DNA of 64,000 nucleotides from Indolivaga alginatilytica (GTDB taxonomy: Bacteria; Bacteroidota; Bacteroidia; Bacteroidales; Dysgonomonadaceae), in the NCBI RefSeq assembly GCF_003201355.1, contig NZ_QICL01000021.1, forward strand, positions 1 to 64,000, in the 5' to 3' direction. Shown piece by piece: positions 1 through 8,835 of the stretch (position 1 is its first letter; the number at the start of each line of letters is the position of its first letter). Position numbers and translations under genes: made by a program. The notes under the pieces were generated by a model, which was not told the DNA's origin, ran no database searches, and was given only the letters and a program-made list of their open reading frames with translations.

Positions 1-405
1 TTTTGTCTGAGACCTTGGTTTGCATATCTTGAAAAACTCCCCAGTTTTTCTTTCTAAGATACGAAAAATCAAGGTCTTTTCAAAATATTAAAAAACTTAT
101 ATTCAAATAATTATATCAATTTAGTGCCTCTTTTTGTCATGTACTATGACTTTTGTAACCTTTTAGAAAATTATCATTTGATTTACAACAATTTACACAA
201 TAAACAAAAGTGACACTTTTTATCATTTACCGTTTACTTTTGTTACCTGATTTGTTTACTTTTTGTAACCTTTGGCTCTTTACCGTGTAACTTTTCAACT
301 CTTGATTGGCGTAATTCATAAACCGGGACTAAACACAATCTAATTGAACAAAATAATATAAATAAACGTCTTTACATAAAGAAGTACTATTTTTACTCCA
401 AAATA
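1..405. other. Gene-free leader with repeated GTAACCTTT-type motifs
   Basis: No coding region is visible. A short hairpin (GAAAAACT, loop CCCC, AGTTTTTC, 31-50) followed by a T-rich run could be the terminator of a gene outside the window. Between about 150 and 295 the words GTAACCTTT, TTTTGTTACC and GTAACTTTT recur, and a hyphenated palindrome AAAAGTGACACTTTT lies at 206-220. The same palindrome and similar words recur at 53272-53390. The opening bases (5-16, GTCTGAGACCTT) look like a partial copy of the dispersed AAGGTCT repeat. Confidence 0.5.
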
Positions 406-1731
406 ATGCATATTATGATTGATAAGATAAAAAGCTTTATCGAACGACTTCTTCATTTTCTTTCTATAGGGATATGGAGAATAGATACCAACGGGTTAGG
501 GCGACTGCGTGCCATATCCTATAACGTTATCAAATCGTTTGTCCTCACATATCGAAATCTCGACTGGTCTTTAATCAACACACGGGCATCTGCACTCACA
601 TACAGTACGCTTTTATCCATTGTACCGCTACTGGCTGTATTATTTGCCATAGCCAGAGGATTCGGTTTCCAGAATATCCTTCAAAGCCAATTATTCGGCT
701 ACTTTCAAGGACAAGAACAGGCTCTTTCGACAGCAATGCGATTTATCGACAAATCATTGGAATATGCTCAGGGAGGAATTTTTCTTGGCATAGGTCTTGT
801 CCTTTTATTATACACAGCTTTAAACCTTATTTCGAATATTGAAGATAATTTTAATTCTACATGGGGAATAAAAAATGGAAGATCTTATTATCGCCAATTT
901 ACCGATTATACCGGATTATTGCTTGTTGCACCCGTCTTGCTGGTTTGTAATGCAGGTTTTTCGATTATATTAAATTCATCGCTCGAAACTCATATTATCG
1001 GCGTATTCATAAACCCATTTATCCAAGTATTGCCTTTTATACTTACCATTTTACTTTTTACATTTATCTATATCTATATTCCCAATACAAAAGTAAAAAT
1101 AGGAAGTGCCATTTTCGCAGGGATTGTTGCAGGAGTATGTTTCCAAATTTTTCAGCAAGTTTATATCAGCGGGCAAATATGGATATCGAAATACAATACT
1201 ATTTATGGTAGCTTTGCAGCACTTCCTTTACTATTGTTATGGCTACAAATATCATGGCTAATCCTACTAATTGGTGTTGAGTTATCTTTTGCCCATCAAA
1301 ACATTGCCAAATTTAATTTCGAGAAAGAGACAAAAGATATTACTCGCAGATACAAAGATTTTATCATTTTACTGATTTCAACGTTAATCGTAAAGCGTTT
1401 TGAAACAGGAGAAAAACCTTATACTGCCAACGAAATATCTGAGAAATATAAAATACCGACCCGACTTACAAGCGATATTATTTACTTACTGCTTGATCTC
1501 AACGTAATTGTTGAAACACCTTCCGGAAAAGATATGGTTCCGGCATATATACCGGCACTTGATATAAATAAAATATCGGTCAGTTACCTATTCCACAAAG
1601 TCGACAGTTTTGGATCGGAAGATTTCAATATTGATATTACGGAGGAATTCATCGATGAATGGAATGTTATTAATGATATTCGAAATACCATACACGAAAA
1701 AGAAAAAAATACTCTGATAAAAGACCTGTAA
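406..1731 (+). CDS. YihY/virulence factor BrkB family membrane protein
   Basis: Integral inner-membrane protein of the YihY (UPF0761) family; the transported substrate or role is not established. Hydrophobic segments lie at about residues 63-85, 123-145, 168-190, 205-225, 232-252 and 268-295. The family signature is clear at 263-293, with YNTIYGSFAALPLLLLW inside it. From about residue 305 to 441 there is a soluble tail whose helices resemble a winged-helix domain (NEISEKYKIP, then DIIYLLLDLNVI). The ATG at 406 is used; a second in-frame ATG at 415 is equally possible because no strong ribosome site distinguishes them. It stands alone, followed 52 bp later by a glutamine amidotransferase gene on the same strand. 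Confidence 0.85.
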   Translation: MHIMIDKIKSFIERLLHFLSIGIWRIDTNGLGRLRAISYNVIKSFVLTYRNLDWSLINTRASALTYSTLLSIVPLLAVLFAIARGFGFQNILQSQLFGYFQGQEQALSTAMRFIDKSLEYAQGGIFLGIGLVLLLYTALNLISNIEDNFNSTWGIKNGRSYYRQFTDYTGLLLVAPVLLVCNAGFSIILNSSLETHIIGVFINPFIQVLPFILTILLFTFIYIYIPNTKVKIGSAIFAGIVAGVCFQIFQQVYISGQIWISKYNTIYGSFAALPLLLLWLQISWLILLIGVELSFAHQNIAKFNFEKETKDITRRYKDFIILLISTLIVKRFETGEKPYTANEISEKYKIPTRLTSDIIYLLLDLNVIVETPSGKDMVPAYIPALDINKISVSYLFHKVDSFGSEDFNIDITEEFIDEWNVINDIRNTIHEKEKNTLIKDL

Positions 1732-1783
1732 GGCACGAGACCTTTTGTGGATTTTACAATTATAAATATTGAATACTACTTAA

Positions 1784-2491
1784 ATGAAGTCAAATAACTT
1801 AAGAATTCACTGTCTGATTCATGTCAGTTTCGAAGGAATCGGACATATCGAATCATGGGCTAAAAAGCATAACTATCATTTAAGCTATACATATCTCTTC
1901 GAGGAAGTGAGTTTTCCAAGTAAGGATGAATTTGATATGCTGATTATAATGGGAGGACCAATGAATATCTATGAAGAAGAACTTTATCCTTGGTTAGTAC
2001 CCGAAAAGAAGTTTATAAGAGAAGCGATAGAGTCAGATAAAACAGTAATCGGATTTTGCTTAGGTTCTCAACTTATAGCCGATGTACTAGGAGGAAAAAT
2101 CACATCAAACAAGGATAAAGAAATAGGCTGGTTCCCTATCGTATTGACGGATGAAGCCAAAAATACCCCTATTTTCCCAAATCAAGATCTTGATTTCTCA
2201 GTATTCCATTGGCATGGAGATACTTTTAGTCTTCCTCAAAACAGTGTAAAACTAGCCTCAAGCAGAGGATGTGGTAATCAAGCCTTTTTATATAACGAAA
2301 GAGTAGTCGGTTTACAATTTCATTTAGAAGTCACACCCGAATCATTAGATGAAATGATCAAAAATGGAAAAAGCGAACTACAAGATGGGAAGTATATACA
2401 ATCAGCACAGGAAATGAAAAATAATACTCACTTTATTTCGCAATGCAACGATTTACTCGAAAATATCCTTGACCAGTTATCTAAAAACTAA
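1784..2491 (+). CDS. Type 1 glutamine amidotransferase (GATase1) domain protein
   Basis: Stand-alone class I glutamine amidotransferase of the GMP-synthase-subunit-like group (GATase1 fold). It should release ammonia from glutamine or hydrolyse a related gamma-glutamyl substrate; the acceptor is unknown. The nucleophile elbow is GFCLGSQ with Cys92, and the partner residues are His180 and Glu182 in GLQFHLEVTPES. FHWHGDTFSLP at 141-151 is the usual preceding block. It lacks a synthetase domain, so it is not GuaA itself. The gene ends directly at a strong bidirectional terminator shared with the convergent polysaccharide locus. Confidence 0.85.
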   Translation: MKSNNLRIHCLIHVSFEGIGHIESWAKKHNYHLSYTYLFEEVSFPSKDEFDMLIIMGGPMNIYEEELYPWLVPEKKFIREAIESDKTVIGFCLGSQLIADVLGGKITSNKDKEIGWFPIVLTDEAKNTPIFPNQDLDFSVFHWHGDTFSLPQNSVKLASSRGCGNQAFLYNERVVGLQFHLEVTPESLDEMIKNGKSELQDGKYIQSAQEMKNNTHFISQCNDLLENILDQLSKN

Positions 2492-2528
2492 AAAAGCAGA
2501 GAGCCGCTCTTAGCGACTCTCTGCTTTT
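2492..2528. terminator. Bidirectional terminator
   Basis: Inverted repeat AAAGCAGAGAG / CTCTCTGCTTT with a loop of about 13 bases, flanked by A-run and T-run. It lies between the convergent amidotransferase gene (+) and the last gene of the polysaccharide operon (-), so it probably ends both transcripts. Confidence 0.85.
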
Positions 2529-2547
2529 CAGACAAGGGATAATCCCT

Positions 2548-3420
2548 CTATTTGAAATATTTTGTTTTTACGGCTCTTAAAACAGCCATGAGATCATCAT
2601 CGCCAAGCTTTGCTTGCATCGCTTCTTGATATATGTTCTTCATTGCCTCAGAAGTCTCGGTATTTAAACCTTCAGCCTGAGCGAGTCGAATATCTTTATC
2701 CATATGTTTTAGAGGGAAAGCAGCAGGATAATTATCCTGCACAATTGAAGGAGTCTTCATTTTTGACATAGGGCTACCACAAGCACTCTCATTGACAATA
2801 AACATCATTGTTTCTTTATCAATGCCATTTTTTTCGGCAAAAAGGACAGTCTCAGCCAATCCTTCGATAACTACAGACATATAGTAATTAATCGCCAATT
2901 TAGCCTTAGCTCCCTGCCCTACTTCTCCCAGATATATAGAAAACTTGCCTAATTTCTCAAAGTAAGTTGTTGCAAACTCATAATCGGGTTCTCTGCCAGC
3001 AGCTAATATAATAAGCGTTCCATCCACAGCAGGCTTAACGCTACCTGAAACCGGTGCTTCCAGATAATAGCCTCCTTTAGATTCTATCTCAACAGATAAG
3101 CGTTTAGTCAGTTCCGAAGAAATGGTACTCATATTGATAAAGAGCTTCTCCGAAACAGAACCTTTTAATAGATCGGCAAACACCGAAGATACTGCTGCAT
3201 CATCGGCTAACATGGTAAAAATAACGTTCGAATTCTCGCGAACTTCATCTAAAGATGTATATGCTTTGGCTCCGGCATCTGTTAGTGGCTTCGTCTTATC
3301 GGCTGAACGATTATATACTGACAGTTCAAAACCTGCTTTAAGCAGATTTAATGCCATGGGAGTTCCCATGTGTCCGAGTCCTATGAAGGTGAGTTTGGGG
3401 GTGGGCATGGTGGATTTCAT
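2548..3420 (-). CDS. NAD(P)-dependent beta-hydroxyacid dehydrogenase (GarR/HIBADH family)
   Basis: Oxidoreductase of the 3-hydroxyisobutyrate / tartronate-semialdehyde reductase superfamily, which uses NAD(P) to interconvert a beta-hydroxy acid and its semialdehyde. The Rossmann motif is FIGLGHMGTPMALNL (residues 12-26). The substrate loop EAPVSGSVKPA is at 121-131. The catalytic Lys fits K174 in the GxGxxxKxxxN block (168-178). Its start overlaps the stop of the upstream uronate epimerase by 4 bp, so it is probably translated as the last gene of the polysaccharide operon although its family is metabolic. The exact substrate cannot be read from sequence. Confidence 0.85.
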   Translation of the reverse strand: MKSTMPTPKLTFIGLGHMGTPMALNLLKAGFELSVYNRSADKTKPLTDAGAKAYTSLDEVRENSNVIFTMLADDAAVSSVFADLLKGSVSEKLFINMSTISSELTKRLSVEIESKGGYYLEAPVSGSVKPAVDGTLIILAAGREPDYEFATTYFEKLGKFSIYLGEVGQGAKAKLAINYYMSVVIEGLAETVLFAEKNGIDKETMMFIVNESACGSPMSKMKTPSIVQDNYPAAFPLKHMDKDIRLAQAEGLNTETSEAMKNIYQEAMQAKLGDDDLMAVLRAVKTKYFK

Positions 3421-4439
3421 TTAGTTATACCATGAAAATCGACATACCAATCAACAAAGGACTTTACTCCTTCTTTTATTGATGTATTCGACTTAAAGTT
3501 AACATCATTCTCTAGTTGTGAGGTATCGGCATATGTCTGATAAACATCACCGGGCTGCATAGGCATAAACACTTTCTTTGCTTCTTTATCTAAAGCCTGC
3601 TCTATCTCATTAATGAAATCCATTAGTTTTATCGGTTTGGAATTGCCTATGTTATATATTTTATATGGAATAGCTTCAGCTGGGATATGAATTAATGTTT
3701 TTATTATACCCTCAACAATATCATCCACAAAGGTAAAATCACGAAGCATATTACCATTATTAAATATTTTGATCGGTTCATTGCTTACAATTGCTTTAGT
3801 AAATAAGAATGGAGCCATATCCGGTCTACCCCATGGTCCATATACCGTAAAGAAACGAAGACCTGTGGTGGGTATTTTATATAAATTGCTATATGCATGA
3901 GCCATAAGTTCATTCGATTTTTTAGATGCGGCATATAAACTCACCGGCGAATCAACTTTATCTTCTTCTGAAAACGGTACCTTCTCATTCATACCATATA
4001 CACTACTAGAACTGGCATATACCAAATGATTTATTGGATTATGTCTACACGCTTCCAGTATATTAATAAAACCCACTATATTGGATTCGATATAAGCATA
4101 TGGGTTTTCTATTGAATAACGAACCCCTGCTTGTGCAGCCAAATTACAGACTACATCAAATTTTTCCTCAGTAAACAGTTTATCAATATTAGCCTTATCT
4201 TCTAGGTTTAGTTGAATAAATGAAGAGTTATTATGTAAAGAGCTAATATATTTTTTGCCGTACAATATATCAGATTTTATAAACCCAAGTTCAGCAAGCC
4301 GTCCATATTTCAATCGTAAGTCATAATAATCGTTGATACTATCCAAACCAACTATTTCTATATTAGGATTTATCTCTAACAACTTCTTTGTTAAAGAATA
4401 TCCGATAAATCCGGCGGTACCTGTTATTAGTATTTTCAT
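3417..4439 (-). CDS. NAD-dependent epimerase, likely UDP-glucuronate 4-epimerase
   Basis: Extended short-chain dehydrogenase fold. The Gly motif is TGTAGFIG (6-13), and the catalytic Tyr and Lys are Y169 and K173 in SLYAASKK, with the serine cluster SSSSVYG at 143-149. The region DSINDYYDLRLKYGRL and the block FTVYGPWGRPDMAPFLF are typical of UDP-glucuronate 4-epimerases (CapI/LpsL type) rather than GalE. With ugd at the head of the same operon this would convert UDP-GlcA to UDP-GalA in the cytoplasm for repeat-unit assembly. The start overlaps the upstream GT4 stop by one base. A different UDP-sugar epimerase specificity remains possible. Confidence 0.85.
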   Translation of the reverse strand: MKILITGTAGFIGYSLTKKLLEINPNIEIVGLDSINDYYDLRLKYGRLAELGFIKSDILYGKKYISSLHNNSSFIQLNLEDKANIDKLFTEEKFDVVCNLAAQAGVRYSIENPYAYIESNIVGFINILEACRHNPINHLVYASSSSVYGMNEKVPFSEEDKVDSPVSLYAASKKSNELMAHAYSNLYKIPTTGLRFFTVYGPWGRPDMAPFLFTKAIVSNEPIKIFNNGNMLRDFTFVDDIVEGIIKTLIHIPAEAIPYKIYNIGNSKPIKLMDFINEIEQALDKEAKKVFMPMQPGDVYQTYADTSQLENDVNFKSNTSIKEGVKSFVDWYVDFHGITK

Positions 4440-5569
4440 TAATTCGCTAACTTTTTATAAATATCTAAATGACTTTTTATAACTTTATCTAATGAAAAAT
4501 ATTTTTCAGCATATAATCGTGAGTTTCTTCCCATCTCTAATCTTAAATATTTATCATCAAACAAGATTTTCAATTTATCGGCTAAAGCCTTACTATCTTT
4601 TATAGGAATAAGAAAACCATTATAGCAATCAATAACAGTATCTCGACAACCAATAGAATTTGTTGTAACAATAGGCCTACCAATAGCCGTTCCCTCTATT
4701 AAAGATTTAGGAAGACCTTCTTTATAATAAGATGGAAGAGTTACTATGTGTGCTTCTTCTAGAATACTTTTTATATCAGAGCAATGCCCAAACCATTTAA
4801 TATATTTATCATCACAAATTTGATTCAACATCTCTTCTTTAATGCCTCGGGGATTTTTATCTAAGCCTCCACATAGTAGAAATTGCACTTTATCCTGGTA
4901 ATCAGCTCTAAGTTGTTCCGCTGCTTCAGTTAATACAAATATACCTTTATCAACGATCATTCTTGCAGTAAGAACAACCTTAATTTTCCCATCTTGGGGT
5001 TCTTCGATATATTTAAAAACATTCAGATCAACCCCAGATCCCTTAATAAAAACGATGTTAGAGTCTTTTATTATTCGTGACTTCAAGAATAGATCCTTAT
5101 CCTCATTATTCTGAAATATTGTATACAAATTATTCCTATTATGGGAGTATTTTAAAATAGCAACAATCGCTTTTGATAATACAGATTTACTTTCTTCGGC
5201 AAAGAACACTCCCAAGCCACTAATGGCATTGACAACACCTTTTACCTTTGCCTGTTTTGCTGCTAATCCTCCCCAAAGAATTGCTTTCAGTCCTACGTGA
5301 TGTACTATGTCGGGTTTCTCTCTCTTATAAAGCTTGTATAGGAAATTTAAAGTTGTAAGTTCTTCGAAAGGATTCATACCAACACTATTCATCGGTAAAT
5401 CAATAAATCTCAAGCCTAATTCTTTTATCACAAATGATTTTCCAGTATCTTTTGCTAATATTGTGACATCGTAACCAGCTTCTTTTGCACTTACAGCTAT
5501 TTCTTGACGATGAGAAAGGAAGAACCAATCTACATTGACTATGATGAAGAGTTTTTTCATGATGCACAT
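4439..5569 (-). CDS. Glycosyltransferase family 4 (GT-B fold)
   Basis: Retaining GT-B glycosyltransferase acting at the cytoplasmic membrane face on the growing lipid-linked repeat unit. The N-terminal acceptor half includes SGLGVFF near 117-123. The C-terminal donor half shows TARMIVDKG (201-209, with the Arg/Lys pair that contacts the nucleotide sugar) and the E-x7-E motif EGLPKSLIEG (284-293). The first ATG overlaps the preceding TAA (TAATG), which supports coupling and this start; a second ATG three codons in is possible. Donor and acceptor sugars are not predictable. Confidence 0.85.
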   Translation of the reverse strand: MCIMKKLFIIVNVDWFFLSHRQEIAVSAKEAGYDVTILAKDTGKSFVIKELGLRFIDLPMNSVGMNPFEELTTLNFLYKLYKREKPDIVHHVGLKAILWGGLAAKQAKVKGVVNAISGLGVFFAEESKSVLSKAIVAILKYSHNRNNLYTIFQNNEDKDLFLKSRIIKDSNIVFIKGSGVDLNVFKYIEEPQDGKIKVVLTARMIVDKGIFVLTEAAEQLRADYQDKVQFLLCGGLDKNPRGIKEEMLNQICDDKYIKWFGHCSDIKSILEEAHIVTLPSYYKEGLPKSLIEGTAIGRPIVTTNSIGCRDTVIDCYNGFLIPIKDSKALADKLKILFDDKYLRLEMGRNSRLYAEKYFSLDKVIKSHLDIYKKLAN

Positions 5570-6462
5570 TAATAATCTAATCGAAATTTAGAACCTAGTG
5601 CAAAGTCGAATTCATCAGGTGTAAACTGAACATAGCCACTCCATGGATAGAAAGTCAGTTCTCCAAATAAAATTCTACCATTTATATTATAAAGATCTAC
5701 ACGCACAAAAGGGAAGCCCTCTGAAAGTTTTTCTGCAACATCAACCATTTCTTCAAAATTGTCTGGCTTAGACTTCTCTTTATCAAAACAAAGACAATCT
5801 GTTGCAATATTTAGATTATTCCAGTTGTTATCATAGAAATTTCTTTTATGACCAATATAACGATCAATATCAACAACTAAACACTCAACTTTTCCATTAA
5901 AACAAAAAAACTTATAATCATCAATCGAATTTTCTGGATCATCAATATTTTCTAAAAAAGCTTCTGCAATAATTAAAGACGTTGCTTGCTCATAAGCCCA
6001 TTCTCTACTTAGTGAGGAGCTTCCTTTATTTCTCCAGCTATTTAATCTTTTTATTGTTTCGTTAATTTCTAAAGTAGATTTATCCTTACATATTATAACA
6101 TTTTCGCCACCTCCCCCATCTGTGGTTTTTAATACAAATTTGGCAGGAAGTTCACTCCAATTAATCTCTGTTGCATCTGCGTAAACTCCTAGCAGTTCAT
6201 TTAAATATTTATTGCCTACTCTTGACTCAACAAATTGTCTAACTTGATATTTATCGGTACAAGGGAGCATTTCTGCATTGCGATAATACATTTTATAATG
6301 CTGGATTTTTTCGGTAAATCGTTTTGGCTTCTTTAGATCTAAACATCTATTCATCTTTACTTTATATTGAATCTTCAACATAATACTATCTGGTACCCAA
6401 AATAACATTCTAAGAATAAAAAATCTTAGTTTCTGACTTTTAAATATTTTTTTATAGTCCAT
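5569..6462 (-). CDS. TupA-like ATP-grasp protein of polysaccharide loci
   Basis: Member of the TupA-like ATP-grasp family found in capsule, teichuronate and O-antigen clusters. ATP-grasp enzymes ligate a carboxylate to an amine through an acyl-phosphate. The nucleotide-binding lysine and glycine loop are seen as KFVLKTTDGGGGENVII (108-124), and the metal-binding acidic cluster is in RVDLYNINGRILFGELTFYP near the C-terminus. The start KPKRFTEKIQHYKMYYRN is typical of the family. It may attach an amino acid or other amine to a uronic acid in the repeat unit, which would fit the GlcA/GalA supply here; this is inference. Older annotations call such proteins glycosyltransferases. Confidence 0.8.
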   Translation of the reverse strand: MDYKKIFKSQKLRFFILRMLFWVPDSIMLKIQYKVKMNRCLDLKKPKRFTEKIQHYKMYYRNAEMLPCTDKYQVRQFVESRVGNKYLNELLGVYADATEINWSELPAKFVLKTTDGGGGENVIICKDKSTLEINETIKRLNSWRNKGSSSLSREWAYEQATSLIIAEAFLENIDDPENSIDDYKFFCFNGKVECLVVDIDRYIGHKRNFYDNNWNNLNIATDCLCFDKEKSKPDNFEEMVDVAEKLSEGFPFVRVDLYNINGRILFGELTFYPWSGYVQFTPDEFDFALGSKFRLDY

Positions 6463-6610
6463 ATCTATTATAATAATTGGAGTTCTTTCATATCATTATC
6501 TTTCCATTATATATCTAAATTGAAGATTTTCCGCTTTAATTTAGAACGAATTTATATATCACCATACCACCTATTCTAAAAGGTGTTCAGCATTTTTCTA
6601 TCTATAATAT
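6463..6610. other. Intergenic gap inside the polysaccharide operon
   Basis: 148 bp without a recognisable gene, longer than the other gaps in this operon. No clear terminator or promoter is visible on the - strand. It may be a decayed remnant left by reshuffling of glycosyltransferase genes, like the fragment at 7605-7913. Confidence 0.35.
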
Positions 6611-7525
6611 CTATTTGAGAGAAATCGTGCATTTGCCATATCTACCCAATAAGCCATCTCGAAACCCCAGCAAACAATAGGTCCAATATTTTTTTCTCTC
6701 TGTAGATTTTAATAAAACAACTAAAAATCGGAGAATTGTTCGACCAAAACCTCCAATTGAAAAACCTACCGGTATATGTTTATATCTAAAAGATAGTAAA
6801 CAGTTTCTACTGAGATAATACCTCCTTATTGGGCTATGATTAGACATATTGCGACCCAAAAAAGAAATCCTAGAGTCCCCAATTTTATGCATCATCTTAG
6901 CCAAAGGTGTAACAACCAATTGATAATTCTTAGATTTTATTCGACAGCCCCACTCTAAATCTATAATATCGACAAATAAACCTTCATCCATAAGACCAAC
7001 ATCATCTAAAACTTCTTTTCGCACAAGAGTCCCTGAAGCCATAATAAATGAAGCAAAAACATGTTGGTTTTGACAAGGTACTATTTTCTTCACCCATAAA
7101 CCGTTCAATATCCATACAGAAACTGGAAATAATTTATTATTATCGGGATTATATGCAGTTGGAGCAACTGCTCCAACTCGTATATTCTCTTTCAATAAAA
7201 CTTGTTCTACTTCCAGTAGATTATAAACAAACCTTGGTTCAACGACAGAGTCATGATCTAATAATAAAATATGATCAGCTTCATTCTTGAAGGCCTCTTT
7301 AATTCCTTGATTTTGGGCATATCCCAACCCCATATTTTCTTTATTGGAAAGGATATGCACATTAAAAGAGTTTGAATATTGAGCAAGGCATTCAGTAATT
7401 ACAGATTGATTTTCCGACCCGTTTTCTACATAAACAATTCCACCAACTTGATCTATTATAGAGTTAAATTGATCTATTAATAAATTTAACTCCGAATTAT
7501 ATGTTACAATAATAGCAAATATCAT
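6611..7525 (-). CDS. Family 2 glycosyltransferase, rhamnosyltransferase-like (copy A)
   Basis: Inverting GT-A enzyme of the WbbL/rhamnosyltransferase type. It opens with FAIIVTYNSELNLL (3-16), has VENGS where this family recognises the nucleotide sugar, and carries the metal-binding block LDHDS at 89-93. EWGCR further along matches the usual ED/EW catalytic-base region. A rhamnosyl donor would suit the complete dTDP-rhamnose pathway encoded upstream. It is a close paralogue of the gene at 7915-8820 (shared GLGYAQNQGIK and LLLDHDS), and the two are separated only by a broken gene. Confidence 0.82.
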   Translation of the reverse strand: MIFAIIVTYNSELNLLIDQFNSIIDQVGGIVYVENGSENQSVITECLAQYSNSFNVHILSNKENMGLGYAQNQGIKEAFKNEADHILLLDHDSVVEPRFVYNLLEVEQVLLKENIRVGAVAPTAYNPDNNKLFPVSVWILNGLWVKKIVPCQNQHVFASFIMASGTLVRKEVLDDVGLMDEGLFVDIIDLEWGCRIKSKNYQLVVTPLAKMMHKIGDSRISFLGRNMSNHSPIRRYYLSRNCLLSFRYKHIPVGFSIGGFGRTILRFLVVLLKSTERKKYWTYCLLGFRDGLLGRYGKCTISLK

Positions 7526-7604
7526 ATTAAAATAGTGTTTTTTGAAAATTTAGTGAATTTGTATATAACAACTTATAAAGCATAGATTTAAATAATGAGT
7601 CAGA

Positions 7605-7913
7605 TTAATTTTCAATCAAATAAGACTTAAGAACAAAGTAATCATTAAAATTTGCTTTAAATTGAAGCCCTTTCATTTGACAATAGTCAAACAAAGACAC
7701 CAACCCTCTCAACCGATCAGCTAATCCACCATGATTTACACGACCATCGGCTATATAAATAAAGATCGGCTCGGCATTTGCAGCTCTTGCAACCGATCCG
7801 CTATAATGTTTTTGGAAGTATTTTCTATTTTTTATTTTAGAAACAATAATTCCATAATTAATGTCACCTATTGCAAACTTCAATATTCTCGTTATCTTAC
7901 TTTTTATTTGCAT
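7605..7913 (-). pseudogene. Truncated N-terminal fragment of a fucosyltransferase-like gene
   Basis: An open frame of 102 codons from the ATG at 7913, one base after the stop of the upstream GT2. A longer start at 7949 would overlap that gene and is less likely. The segment DGRVNHGGLADRLRGLVS, then FDYCQMKGLQFKANF and LKSYL, resembles the N-terminal part of fucosyl-/nodulation-type transferases in Bacteroidales capsule loci, normally about 300 residues. The frame stops just after this N-terminal block and only 80 bp remain before the next gene, so most of the catalytic domain is missing. I read it as a decayed gene; a functional small protein is unlikely. Confidence 0.6.
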
Positions 7914-7914
7914 T

Positions 7915-8820
7915 TTAATTAAATTCACCAAATTTCCCCAATATCCCATCTCTTAAGCCTAAAATATTATATCGGTAAAAGTCTTTTCGGTTTGTAGATT
8001 TTATAAGCATTGCACATATTTTTATTATTGACAAAAAACCTGTCCTAATTCTAAAACCTAATGGAATATGCTTGTATCGGTTAAACAAGAAACTATTTCT
8101 AACAATATAATATCTCCTTTGAGGACTATGAGAAGCCAAGTTTACCTTTCCTATGGAAATTCGCCTGTCTCCAAGTCGATGTTCCATTTTTGCATCTGGT
8201 GTCATAACAATTTTAAAACCAAAATAATTTGCTCGAAAACACCATTCAAGATCTAAACCATCAATAAATAACTTTTCATCTATAAGACCCACAGTCTTTA
8301 AAACATTTGTTCTTATTAAACTTCCCGACGCTATTAGGTATGAAGCAAAAATGGGATCATTCTTGGGAAACCTTTTTTTAATGCATAACCCTTGCATAAT
8401 TGATGCCGGAGAAGGAAGATTATTATGCACATTTACAAATACCGGACCAACAAGGCCAACTTTTATACCCTTTTTTAGCAGAGATTTTTCTGTTTCCAAT
8501 AACTGATATATGCAATTATGCTCTACAATAGAATCGTGGTCAAGCAGAAAAATATGATCAGCACCTTTTTCAAAAGCTAATTTTATTCCTTGATTTTGAG
8601 CATATCCTAGACCTTGATTCTTTAGATTTAAAATATAAAAAATATTGGTTGAAAAAGTATGCTCTTCATAGAATTTTTTTAATTGCTCAATATTTTTTGT
8701 CCCATTATCTACATAAACAATCCCATTCACTTGATGTTTTAATGATTCTAATTGCTTACTTAAAAGATCCAATTCAGGATTGAATGTAACTATTATTGCA
8801 AAGACATTATTACCTACCAT
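7915..8820 (-). CDS. Family 2 glycosyltransferase, rhamnosyltransferase-like (copy B)
   Basis: Same architecture as the downstream paralogue at 6611-7525: N-terminal FAIIVTFNPELDLL (7-20), VDNGT, GLGYAQNQGIK at 70-80, metal-binding LLDHDS (92-97), and DGLDLEWCFRA in the catalytic-base region. Likely transfers a sugar, plausibly rhamnose, from a dTDP or UDP donor onto the lipid-linked repeat unit. Near-identical motif spacing to copy A points to a duplication inside the locus, followed by divergence of acceptor or linkage choice. Confidence 0.82.
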   Translation of the reverse strand: MVGNNVFAIIVTFNPELDLLSKQLESLKHQVNGIVYVDNGTKNIEQLKKFYEEHTFSTNIFYILNLKNQGLGYAQNQGIKLAFEKGADHIFLLDHDSIVEHNCIYQLLETEKSLLKKGIKVGLVGPVFVNVHNNLPSPASIMQGLCIKKRFPKNDPIFASYLIASGSLIRTNVLKTVGLIDEKLFIDGLDLEWCFRANYFGFKIVMTPDAKMEHRLGDRRISIGKVNLASHSPQRRYYIVRNSFLFNRYKHIPLGFRIRTGFLSIIKICAMLIKSTNRKDFYRYNILGLRDGILGKFGEFN

Positions 8821-8835
8821 TTTTAAATTATAAAC

